A DNA stretch of 36,872 bases from an uncultured Bacteroidales bacterium. Lineage in GTDB: Bacteria; Bacteroidota; Bacteroidia; Bacteroidales; Paludibacteraceae. Where the stretch lies: contig CACYGT010000010.1 of the NCBI GenBank assembly GCA_902774075.1, positions 14,909 to 51,780 of the forward strand, in the 5' to 3' direction. Below, piece after piece: positions 16,177 to 24,329 of the stretch. Below the pieces are notes generated by a model. It searched no databases. It saw nothing but the letters and a program-made list of their open reading frames with translations, and was not told where the DNA came from. A program made the position numbers and the translations under genes. Numbering within the stretch: position 1 is the stretch's first letter; each line of letters opens with the position of its first letter.

Positions 16177-19100
16177 ATGAAGCGGTTGTGTTTATTGTTG
16201 GGCTTGTTATGTATGGTGCTAAGCGTCAGCGCCCATGACCATTATATCACCAAGCATTACTCCATCAAAGACGGTATGAGTCAAAATACCGTCATGGCTA
16301 TCTTGCAGGACCAACAAGGGTATATGTGGTTTGGTACCTGGGATGGTCTCAACCGCTTTGACGGATACACATTCACGGTCTTCAAGGCCATGAACGATGG
16401 TGTCGAAGTGCCGGTTAACAACCGCGTCAATCTAATCTTCGAAGACGAAGAGGAGCGCATTTGGTGGGAGACTTATGACGGTCATTATTACCGTATCGAT
16501 GCCGCGCGCAAACACATCTGCGAGCAACCTTATGATAGCCTGCCACTCGACATGGTGCATAAGATGGAGGAAAGCGACAAAAAGACGACCGTAGACGAAA
16601 ACGGTATCATATGGCAGGCGGACGATACCTATGGTATCCTGCGATATCGATTTGGTCAATGGAAACGTTTCACACCTCCTTTGGACAGCCGTTATGCCGG
16701 TCGTCTGCGCGAACACTTCTTTATTTTGGAAGACAACTTAGGCCGCACATGGGTGAACCCTACCGGCGGTGGATGGAGTTACTACGACTTTGAGAAAGAT
16801 GAGTTGGTTTATCCTATTGCGGACCTGACGAACATGATCCATACCGCGTACGTGGACCGCGACGGACAGATGTGGATAGCCACGTACGATGGAGGAGTGG
16901 ACTGCGTCAATATGGAGCCTACGCCGTATAAACTGTTCGACATGCGTCATTCAGAGCAAGACAACGGCGAGGTACGTGCTTTTGCGCACAAGAAAAACGG
17001 CGAAGTACTGACTCTCATCAAGTCGGAAACTAAAGTCTATTGTGCATTGGAGACTCGTCACGGCTTACTCTATGGTACAAAGGGCGAAGGACTGAAGTGG
17101 AAAGAAGAAAACAGTAAGTGGAAAGAGATTCCGACGAATCATCCGGACATCTATGATATCGAAGAAGACGTCGAAGGGACATTGTATATAGCCACTTATG
17201 GCGGAGGTGTGAACATCCTCCGTTGGGACCAAGCACAAGGACAATGGGAGCAACCGATCGTCATCGGTCCGGGTATGAAAGTGCGCGACATCGAGATAGA
17301 GGACCGTACATTATGGTGCGGTACTACGACCGGTGTACTGCGTATCAACCTAAATAACCTCACCAGTACTGTGCTGCCCAGTTATGATATCCGTGCTATC
17401 TGTTACAGCCACAACCGGCTGTGGCTGGGTTCGTTCGGCGGTGGTCTGTTGACCTTAGACCCCAAAGACCCGCAGTTGGCTTTCACTCGCGTGGAGACTT
17501 TCCACGATATCATCCTGAGTATGACCTGCGACGAAAAGAGTCTGTGGTTCTGCTCGGAGAACGACATCGAACAGTTGGATTTAGAGACCGGGAACTTGTA
17601 TAACTACGATGCTTTAGCCGGAGAGCAGAATACATATTTCACAGAGGCGGAGGCTTTATGCACGCCGGAGGGTACTATCCTCTTCGGTTACTCGAACGGT
17701 TACTGTGCCTTCACACCTTCTCTTATCAAACGTTCAAGTTCCGTACCACCTATGCATATCACCCGTATCGCGACGCCGGATACAGAGTTAGACGGCGACA
17801 CGATAACGATTTCCAGCGGTAGTAACATCACCATTGAATATGCGGCCATGGACTATGTGGGCGCAGACAAACTCTTATATTTCTACCGCATGGACGGTAT
17901 CGACAAGGAGTGGATACACGCGAAGGATGTACGGCGTGTGACGTATAGTCACCTGCATCACGGAAACTATGTATTCCATGTCCGCTCTACCAACCGAGAA
18001 GGTGTGGAGGTAGAGAACGAGAAGACGATTTTCATCTCTGTGGAACGTCCGTTATGGTTGGCATGGTGGGCAGTGTTGCTGTATATCATCGGCATCGTTT
18101 TTGGTATCAGTCTCACCATCTATTTCATCTCTATCTACAACAGCTTGCGGCAAAAAGTAAAGGTAGAACAGCAGGTGACGGATATCAAGTTACGTTTCTT
18201 TACCAACATCAGTCATGAGTTACGCACCCCGCTCACACTTATTGTGGCGCCGGTGGAGAACATCTTGCAGAACGAGCGTATCAGCCAGAGCGTGCGGAGT
18301 CAGTTGGAGTTGGTTCAGAGCAACAGCCAACGTATGCTGCGTATGGTCAACCAGTTGTTGGAGTTCCGTAAGGTGCAAAACCAGAAGATGAAACTGAAGG
18401 TACAACAGACCTTACTCAGCAACCTGGTGGAAGAGACGAGCGCCAACTTCAAGAAAGAAGCGTACGACAAACATATCCATTTTGAGATCGAGAATCGCGC
18501 GACAGATTCGACCGTATGGGTGGATCGTCAACGCATGGATACCATCCTGTGGAACTTGCTTAGTAATGCGTTTAAGTTCACACCGGCAGGTAAGAGTATC
18601 CGCGTGATCGTGGCTGACAAACCAGGTTTTGTGACGCTTATCGTACAAGACGAAGGTATCGGTATTCCACCGGAGAAACGTAACGTGCTTTTTGAACGCT
18701 TCTCCAGCAATAACGAGCTTAACTCCACCAACAGTACCGGTACCGGTATTGGTATGAACCTGACAAAAGAACTGGTTGATTTGCATCACGGGCATATCGA
18801 GGTCGAAAGTGAAGTGGGGAAGGGCACAACCATCACTATCCTATTGCATACCGGCAAGGAGCATTTCGATGAAAACGTGGAGTTCATTGCCGATGATATG
18901 ACGACACAGGTCGGTTCGCCGCTGACTTTGGAGGACAAGTTAGACCAACTCAAGCAAGAACAGCAAGACAGCAAGCACACGATATTGATCGTAGATGATA
19001 GCCAGGATATGCGTAATTTCCTGTCTACTATTTTGAGCCGAGACTATAACATCGAGTCTGCGGCTGACGGAGAAGAGGCTAAGCAGATCGTACGCACCCA

Positions 19101-19746
19101 ACCGATTGATCTGGTGGTAACTGATCTGATGATGCCCAAAGTAGATGGTTTGGAGTTGACGCAGTTCATCAAGAAGAATCCGGATATCGACTATATCCCG
19201 GTGATCCTTCTGACAGCCAAGACTGCTATTGAAAGTCGTCTGGAGGCCCTCAAATACGGTGCAGATGACTATATCACCAAACCTTTTGAACCGGAATACA
19301 TCCGTGCGCGTGTGCATAACCTGCTCGCGCAGCGTAACCAATTGGAGCAGAGTTATCGTCAACGTCTGATGCGTCTGGAGCCACAAAAAACAGACGAGCC
19401 CATCCCGGGTGATGCTTTCTTGGCTAAGTTGTTAGACGTAATGAACAAGCAGATGGACAACAACACGCTGACGGTAGACGAATTGGTGGACGAGATGGGT
19501 ATGGGTCGTACGGTCTTCTTCAACAAACTCAAGAATATGACCGGTCTCAGTCCTGTGGAGTTTATCCGCGAGATGCGTATCAAACGGGCGGCTCAACTGC
19601 TGGAAGAGCGCAAATACAACATCACAGAAGTGACTTACATGGTCGGCATGAATGACAGCCGGTATTTTGCCAAGTGCTTCAAGAATACGTACGGTGTGAC
19701 GCCGAGTGAATACCGTCGTTCTTGTCTGGAGAAAGGAGAGAAGTAA
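16177..19746 (+). CDS. Hybrid two-component sensor kinase / AraC-type response regulator (HTCS)
   Basis: This 1189-aa one-protein signalling system has, in order: a signal peptide (1-19); a periplasmic beta-propeller of Reg_prop repeats (for example GYMWFGTWDGLNRFDG); a Y_Y_Y domain near 560-620; one transmembrane helix near 625-655; HisKA with His680 in TNISHELRTPLT; and a HATPase with N box NLLSNAFKF near 792, QDEGIGIP and GTGIGMNL. A receiver domain with Asp983 in VVTDLMMPKVDG and a C-terminal AraC helix-turn-helix follow. HTCS proteins usually sense oligosaccharides and control adjacent susC/susD loci. None is present here; the neighbours are nucleotide-sugar and amino-sugar genes. Residues 306-318 (KWKEENSKWKE) come from a 7-bp-period array, and the last codons lie in another array. 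Confidence 0.95.
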   Translation: MKRLCLLLGLLCMVLSVSAHDHYITKHYSIKDGMSQNTVMAILQDQQGYMWFGTWDGLNRFDGYTFTVFKAMNDGVEVPVNNRVNLIFEDEEERIWWETYDGHYYRIDAARKHICEQPYDSLPLDMVHKMEESDKKTTVDENGIIWQADDTYGILRYRFGQWKRFTPPLDSRYAGRLREHFFILEDNLGRTWVNPTGGGWSYYDFEKDELVYPIADLTNMIHTAYVDRDGQMWIATYDGGVDCVNMEPTPYKLFDMRHSEQDNGEVRAFAHKKNGEVLTLIKSETKVYCALETRHGLLYGTKGEGLKWKEENSKWKEIPTNHPDIYDIEEDVEGTLYIATYGGGVNILRWDQAQGQWEQPIVIGPGMKVRDIEIEDRTLWCGTTTGVLRINLNNLTSTVLPSYDIRAICYSHNRLWLGSFGGGLLTLDPKDPQLAFTRVETFHDIILSMTCDEKSLWFCSENDIEQLDLETGNLYNYDALAGEQNTYFTEAEALCTPEGTILFGYSNGYCAFTPSLIKRSSSVPPMHITRIATPDTELDGDTITISSGSNITIEYAAMDYVGADKLLYFYRMDGIDKEWIHAKDVRRVTYSHLHHGNYVFHVRSTNREGVEVENEKTIFISVERPLWLAWWAVLLYIIGIVFGISLTIYFISIYNSLRQKVKVEQQVTDIKLRFFTNISHELRTPLTLIVAPVENILQNERISQSVRSQLELVQSNSQRMLRMVNQLLEFRKVQNQKMKLKVQQTLLSNLVEETSANFKKEAYDKHIHFEIENRATDSTVWVDRQRMDTILWNLLSNAFKFTPAGKSIRVIVADKPGFVTLIVQDEGIGIPPEKRNVLFERFSSNNELNSTNSTGTGIGMNLTKELVDLHHGHIEVESEVGKGTTITILLHTGKEHFDENVEFIADDMTTQVGSPLTLEDKLDQLKQEQQDSKHTILIVDDSQDMRNFLSTILSRDYNIESAADGEEAKQIVRTQPIDLVVTDLMMPKVDGLELTQFIKKNPDIDYIPVILLTAKTAIESRLEALKYGADDYITKPFEPEYIRARVHNLLAQRNQLEQSYRQRLMRLEPQKTDEPIPGDAFLAKLLDVMNKQMDNNTLTVDELVDEMGMGRTVFFNKLKNMTGLSPVEFIREMRIKRAAQLLEERKYNITEVTYMVGMNDSRYFAKCFKNTYGVTPSEYRRSCLEKGEK
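17094..17128. repeat. 7-bp-period purine-rich array inside the HTCS gene
   Basis: The units are GAAGTGG, AAAGAAG, AAAACAG, TAAGTGG and AAAGAGA. The sequence AAGTGGAAAGA recurs at a 21-bp offset. It encodes the repeated KWKE motif in the propeller region. Confidence 0.55.
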
Positions 19747-19782
19747 GGGTGAGAGGTTATCGGTTAGCGGTGATAGGTGTGC
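19727..19782. repeat. Eight-unit 7-bp-period array across the HTCS/lipoprotein junction
   Basis: The units are TGGAGAA, AGGAGAG, AAGTAAG, GGTGAGA, GGTTATC, GGTTAGC, GGTGATA and GGTGTGC. The array contains the last HTCS codons, its TAA stop, a good ribosome binding site (AGGAGAG), the GTG start of the next gene and the first codons of its signal peptide. Confidence 0.75.
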
Positions 19783-20276
19783 TGGCGATGCTCGTTCTGG
19801 CCTGCGGCAGACAAGCGCCTCAGCGTCCGAGTCAGCGGATGGGGGCGGAAGTGCCGGTGGATAGTGCGGAGTTGGCCATTATGGACTTCAACCGTCAGAT
19901 GGCCGAGGCTGCAGACAAGCAGTTACTCCAACTCACTCAAGCGCAGGGGTGTGAGACATATGCGCTCTATTACGGCAACGCATGGGTGCGAGTGTTGGCA
20001 TTAGGAGACGAAGAAACACCTACACCTCAAGAAGGAGAAGAATGGTTGTTGCATATGCGCGTCTATGACACGCAAGAGCACTTGCTAATGGATACCGAAC
20101 AGACCTATCGTATTGGTAAGTATGAGTTACCGGTTGCCATTGACAAGAACATCAACGAATGGCATCGCGGGGCAAAAATACGGATGTACGCACCCTGGTA
20201 TTCGGCCTTTGGCCGACAAGGCACCGCAGAGATACCACCCTATGAGAATGTAATTATTGATTTAGAACTGAAATAA
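19749..20276 (+). CDS. Lipoprotein with FKBP-like C-terminal domain
   Basis: The 175-aa product has a lipoprotein signal with Cys19 (MRGYRLAVIGVLAMLVLAC). Its C-terminal half resembles Bacteroidota FKBP-type prolyl isomerases (the GldI-like group): the pattern WHRGAKIRMYAPWYSAFGRQ followed by IPPYENVIIDLELK matches the usual region ending in IPP and a final strand. Several aromatic pocket residues of active FKBPs are not obvious, so it may bind without catalysing isomerisation. The GTG start at 19749 is preferred to upstream TTG because AGGAGAG lies 8 bases before it and the signal peptide is then normal. It ends directly at the ATG of the next lipoprotein gene. Confidence 0.7.
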   Translation: MRGYRLAVIGVLAMLVLACGRQAPQRPSQRMGAEVPVDSAELAIMDFNRQMAEAADKQLLQLTQAQGCETYALYYGNAWVRVLALGDEETPTPQEGEEWLLHMRVYDTQEHLLMDTEQTYRIGKYELPVAIDKNINEWHRGAKIRMYAPWYSAFGRQGTAEIPPYENVIIDLELK

Positions 20277-20846
20277 ATGAAAAAGAGCATTGTATTATTA
20301 CTTGCCGTAATGGCGTTGAGTATCGTAGGATGTAACAACAACTCCTACAACTCGTTGCGTATGGCGGAAGACAAACTGATAGATAACTATATCAGTCGCA
20401 ACAATCTGATTATCCTCACCGAAGAGCCTGCCAAAGACCATGTTTGGGGCGAGAAAGAGTACTATAAAGTACCTAAATACGACAAGTTGTATTTCCATCT
20501 CATTGAGCGCGGAGACACGATGCGCGTTGACCCTGAGACAAACGACACTATCGACCTGGAGATCGTCTTTAACGACCTTATCGTAGCGCGATATAAGAAA
20601 TTCGGATTGACAGAAGATGCCGATACGCTCAGTTATTGGACAACGCTCGACCAACCGTACCCGGCTGAGTTCCATTACGGCAACACCACAGAATGCGATA
20701 TCATCGGATGGCATGCTGCTATCCAACTGATGGGATACCCTAATTCGCAATGCGAGATTATCGTGCCCAGCAAACAGGGATCTTCCGACGATCAGTCATC
20801 CGTTACTCCCTATGTATATATTCTGAAAATCAAAGTAAAACAATAA
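20277..20846 (+). CDS. DUF4827-like lipoprotein
   Basis: The 189-aa product has a lipoprotein signal ending VGC with Cys19, then CNNNSYNSLRMAEDKLIDNY and a YISRNNLII stretch typical of a Bacteroidales lipoprotein family annotated as DUF4827. Members are distantly FKBP-like. The start is directly adjacent to the stop of the preceding FKBP-like lipoprotein, and glmM begins 1 bp after it. The pair of adjacent, related lipoproteins may be an old duplication. Function in the periplasm is unknown. Confidence 0.7.
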   Translation: MKKSIVLLLAVMALSIVGCNNNSYNSLRMAEDKLIDNYISRNNLIILTEEPAKDHVWGEKEYYKVPKYDKLYFHLIERGDTMRVDPETNDTIDLEIVFNDLIVARYKKFGLTEDADTLSYWTTLDQPYPAEFHYGNTTECDIIGWHAAIQLMGYPNSQCEIIVPSKQGSSDDQSSVTPYVYILKIKVKQ

Positions 20847-20847
20847 T

Positions 20848-22224
20848 ATGAGTTTAGTTAAATCTATATCCGGCATCCGCGGAACAATAGGCGGACCTGT
20901 AGGCGAAGGTCTCAATCCTGTAGATATCGTTCGTTTCACGGCTGCCTATGCGACACAACGCCGCGCAGCGATGCCGGAGAATAACAAGATCGTAGTAGGC
21001 CGTGATGCGCGTCTGAGCGGTCATATGGTTGAACAGATCGTATGCGGCACCCTCATGGGAATGGGCTACGATGTGGTTAATATCGGTCTCGCGACCACGC
21101 CTACAACCGAGTTAGCCGTGACAGGGGAGAAAGCAGCCGGTGGTATCATCCTCACAGCCAGCCACAACCCCAAGCAATGGAACGCTCTCAAACTTCTGAA
21201 TGAGAATGGTGAGTTCCTTAATGATGCAGAAGGCAAAGGCGTACTGTCGATCGCCGAAGCGGAAGATTTTGTCTTCGCCGAGGTAGACGACTTAGGTCAT
21301 ATGACGCACAAAAACTATCTACCGTATCACGTAGAGCAAGTGCTCAAACTGAAACTGGTCGATGTTGAGGCTATCAAGAAACGTAACTTCACAGTGGCTA
21401 TCGACTGCGTCAACTCGGTAGGCGGACTCGCTATCCCCGCTATCTTGCGGGCGTTAGGAGTAGAGCATATCATCGAGCTCAACTGCACCCCCGACGGACA
21501 TTTCCCGCATAACCCGGAACCCCTGCCGCAACATTTGACGGAAATTAGCGACCTGCTCAAGAGCGGCAAGGCAGATGTGGGTTTTGTTGTAGATCCCGAC
21601 GTGGACCGCTTGGCGATCATCTGCGAGAACGGAGAGATGTTCGGCGAGGAATACACACTGGTCAGCGTAGCCGATTATATCTTGCGTCACACGCCGGGTA
21701 ATACAGTGAGCAACATGTCCTCGACGCGCGCGCTGAGCGATGTAACTGCCAAGCATGGCGGAGTCTATAGCGCGAGTGCGGTAGGCGAAGTGAACGTCGT
21801 TGCAGAGATGAAACGTGTCAACGCAGTCATCGGCGGCGAAGGTAACGGCGGCGTCATTTATCCCGAGTGTCATTACGGCCGAGATGCCTTGGTAGGTATC
21901 GCGCTGTTCTTGAGCCATCTCGCACATCTGGATATAAAAGTAAGTGAGTTACGTCGCACTCTACCCGACTACTGCATCAGTAAGAACCGTATCGATCTCA
22001 CGCCGGAAACAGATGTGGATGCCATCCTCGCGCGCGTAAAAGATTTATATAAGAACGAGCGCGTGAATGACCGCGATGGTGTGAAGATTGATTTTGCGGA
22101 TGGTTGGGTGCATTTGCGTAAGTCCAACACGGAGCCGATCATCCGTGTTTATTCGGAGGCTGCCACAATGGACGAAGCAAATGCCTTGGCTCAACAAGTT
22201 ATTGACGTCGTCAAACAAGCATAA
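20848..22224 (+). CDS. glmM: Phosphoglucosamine mutase
   Basis: GlmM converts glucosamine 6-phosphate to glucosamine 1-phosphate, feeding UDP-GlcNAc for peptidoglycan and lipid A. The 458-aa product starts with SISGIRGTIGG, has the active-site serine S105 in LTASHNP, the Mg2+ loop DPDVDR (249-254), the sugar-binding GGEGNGG and the phosphate-binding loop RKSNTEPIIRVY near the end. The phosphohexomutase family also includes phosphomannomutases; the Bacteroidota GlmM type fits best. It is the fifth gene of the rmlA operon, and surE starts 2 bp downstream. Confidence 0.9.
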   Translation: MSLVKSISGIRGTIGGPVGEGLNPVDIVRFTAAYATQRRAAMPENNKIVVGRDARLSGHMVEQIVCGTLMGMGYDVVNIGLATTPTTELAVTGEKAAGGIILTASHNPKQWNALKLLNENGEFLNDAEGKGVLSIAEAEDFVFAEVDDLGHMTHKNYLPYHVEQVLKLKLVDVEAIKKRNFTVAIDCVNSVGGLAIPAILRALGVEHIIELNCTPDGHFPHNPEPLPQHLTEISDLLKSGKADVGFVVDPDVDRLAIICENGEMFGEEYTLVSVADYILRHTPGNTVSNMSSTRALSDVTAKHGGVYSASAVGEVNVVAEMKRVNAVIGGEGNGGVIYPECHYGRDALVGIALFLSHLAHLDIKVSELRRTLPDYCISKNRIDLTPETDVDAILARVKDLYKNERVNDRDGVKIDFADGWVHLRKSNTEPIIRVYSEAATMDEANALAQQVIDVVKQA

Positions 22225-22226
22225 GT

Positions 22227-22970
22227 ATGAATATTGTTGTAGTTAACGACGACGGTTGGGGTTCGGCAGGCATTCGTCTGCTGGCCAAAGAGATGACGCA
22301 TATGGGGCGTGTGATCGTTATTGCGCCCGATGGTCCGCGAAGCGGTTACGGCGCTTGTATTAGCGTCACTACGCCCATCTTGCTCAGACATGTAGAAGAG
22401 CATGACCTGAATGGCGCCGAGGTCTATACCACCAACGGCACACCGGCTGATTGTATCAAATTGGCGCGGGAAGTAGTGCTCAAAGATCAACCCATCGATC
22501 TCATCGTGTCGGGTATCAACCATGGCAGTAACGCCTCTATCAACGTCATCTATTCGGGTACGATGGGTGCCTGTCTGGTAGCGGCAGAGAAAGGTATTCC
22601 GGCTATCGGATGGTCCATTAATAGCCATGCTGCCGATGTAGATTTGCATTGGTTGCAACCGTTTCTGTTGGAAATAACCCACCACTTGTTAGAAGAAGGT
22701 GTTCCGCCCCGCACGTGCTATAACATCAACGCGCCCGTGGGCGAGATAGAAGGTATTCGTTGGACGCGGCAATGTGGCGGACACTGGACGAATGAGTTAG
22801 ACCCGATTGAAGGATCAAGTTCGAAAGAGTATGTCGGTGCATGGAAACTGGGGGGTGAGTTCGTCAACGACGAACCCGATGCACAAGATACCGACATTTG
22901 GGCATTGGACCATCAGTTATTGTCCATCACACCGATCTTGATAGATCTGACCCATTATGGAGCGCTTTGA
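22227..22970 (+). CDS. surE: 5'/3'-nucleotidase SurE
   Basis: SurE is a metal-dependent phosphatase that removes phosphate from nucleoside monophosphates and is linked to stress survival. The 247-aa product has the N-terminal NDDG motif (N7, D8, D9), the RSGYGACISVTTP loop, and SGINHGSNASINVIYSGTMGAC, all diagnostic. It belongs to the rmlA-glmM operon. Its last 14 bp overlap the start of a small membrane protein gene, which suggests coupled translation. In Bacteroidota surE is often near lpxB, as here, although lpxB is on the other strand. Confidence 0.95.
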   Translation: MNIVVVNDDGWGSAGIRLLAKEMTHMGRVIVIAPDGPRSGYGACISVTTPILLRHVEEHDLNGAEVYTTNGTPADCIKLAREVVLKDQPIDLIVSGINHGSNASINVIYSGTMGACLVAAEKGIPAIGWSINSHAADVDLHWLQPFLLEITHHLLEEGVPPRTCYNINAPVGEIEGIRWTRQCGGHWTNELDPIEGSSSKEYVGAWKLGGEFVNDEPDAQDTDIWALDHQLLSITPILIDLTHYGAL

Positions 22971-23235
22971 TCGCTATTGGATAGGGATTCTGATAGGCCT
23001 CATCTTGCCTGCTGCTTTCGGATTGACGTATATCGAGGTCATGAACCTATGGTATCCGCTTCAAACCTTACAGTTTCAGGCCGGAGGAGTGCTAAGTAAA
23101 CTGTTGCTCGTCAGCGTCTTCCCTGACTTAGCACTTATTTTTGTCTTTTACACCACAGACACATGGCGCCTGAGTAAAGGCATATTGATAGGAGCGATGC
23201 CTTACGTGCTGGCATCCATTATCGTTTCGATGTAA
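22957..23235 (+). CDS. Small membrane protein, unknown function
   Basis: This 92-aa protein has three hydrophobic segments (about residues 8-25, 45-65 and 73-92). No motif is recognised. It overlaps surE by 14 bp upstream and overlaps the 3' end of lpxB by 17 bp on the opposite strand. The coupling to surE and its normal codon use argue for a real gene rather than a shadow frame. Confidence 0.65.
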   Translation: MERFDRYWIGILIGLILPAAFGLTYIEVMNLWYPLQTLQFQAGGVLSKLLLVSVFPDLALIFVFYTTDTWRLSKGILIGAMPYVLASIIVSM

Positions 23236-24316
23236 TGATTTCGGCGGCATTCGCCGAAGCGGGTTGAGAGCCCAAGATAGAAGCGAGGTGTTCGTATGAC
23301 GCGAGCATCTCTTTTTTGTAGGTCTCATCGGTTAAAAGACGACCTAATTCGTCTGCCACTTTCTCTACCGTAAAATCATTCGCAATACACTCTTTGATTA
23401 CCTCTTTGCCAGCAACGATATTCACCGGTGTGAAATGCTTGATTGAGAAAAGCAGAGGTTGTATCCAACGAATGAGTCCAATGAGCCAAGAGCCGGCCAA
23501 ATGATACACTGCCACTTGCGGACAACGTAACAAGGCCGCTTCCAGCGTAGCTGTTCCGGAGTTGACAATAGCCGCTTGCGCTTGTTGCAACGCCTCATAT
23601 GTATCCCGAGTCAACGTTTCTCCTTGCTGCAAATAAGACCTATAGAACGCGTCTTCAATACCCGGTGCGGCACAAACAACGATCTGATAATCCGAGAAAC
23701 GTCTTGCCGCTTCTAACATACGTGGGAGGCAACAGCGGACTTCATCGAGTCTTGACCCTGGTAACACCGAGATAATCCTAGACTTTGTACGAGGTTTTAC
23801 CGAGGTTTTAAGCTGTTCTGCTGTAGGGTTGCCTACATAGGTACAGCGGTAACCGTATTGTGCATAAAAGTCCGGTTCAAACGGGAAGATTCCGAGCACT
23901 TCATCGCAAAGACGGGCGATTCGATGAATTCGACGACGTTTCCATGCCCACACTTTGGGAGGAATATAGTAATAAATCTTCGTTTGAGGCAGATGTTTGC
24001 GACAGAATGAAGCCATCTGCAAGTTGAACGATGGATAATCGACTAATATCAAGGCATCGGGACGTTCGGCCAAGAGTGCCTCTTGCGCAATGCGGAAGTT
24101 ACGACGCACCTGCCCTGCATTTCGCACTACTGCCACAATGCCCATAAAAGCCATATGGCTGATATGCTGATAGAGGCGACACCCGGCGGCAACCATATGG
24201 TCACCGCCGAGTCCTATGAACTGCGCCTGAGCATCACGTTGCTTTATCTGCGTTATCAACGATGCAGCATGCGTGTCTCCGGACGCCTCGCCTGCTATAA
24301 TAAAGTATTTGGCCAT
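23219..24316 (-). CDS. lpxB: Lipid-A-disaccharide synthase
   Basis: LpxB (GT19) joins lipid X and UDP-diacylglucosamine to form the lipid A disaccharide at the inner membrane. The 365-aa product starts MAKYFIIAGEASGDTHAASL and has the region DYPSFNLQ, then YYYIPPKVWAWKRRRIHRI, VGNPTAEQL, VLPGSRLDEV and VNSGTATLEAALL, all characteristic. The ATG at 24316 is chosen because a longer frame would add a non-homologous extension. It is 13 bp after the M16 protease gene and is the last gene of the rsfS-ftsH unit. Confidence 0.95.
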   Translation of the reverse strand: MAKYFIIAGEASGDTHAASLITQIKQRDAQAQFIGLGGDHMVAAGCRLYQHISHMAFMGIVAVVRNAGQVRRNFRIAQEALLAERPDALILVDYPSFNLQMASFCRKHLPQTKIYYYIPPKVWAWKRRRIHRIARLCDEVLGIFPFEPDFYAQYGYRCTYVGNPTAEQLKTSVKPRTKSRIISVLPGSRLDEVRCCLPRMLEAARRFSDYQIVVCAAPGIEDAFYRSYLQQGETLTRDTYEALQQAQAAIVNSGTATLEAALLRCPQVAVYHLAGSWLIGLIRWIQPLLFSIKHFTPVNIVAGKEVIKECIANDFTVEKVADELGRLLTDETYKKEMLASYEHLASILGSQPASANAAEIITSKR

Positions 24317-24329
24317 CGGCCTTCTGCTA

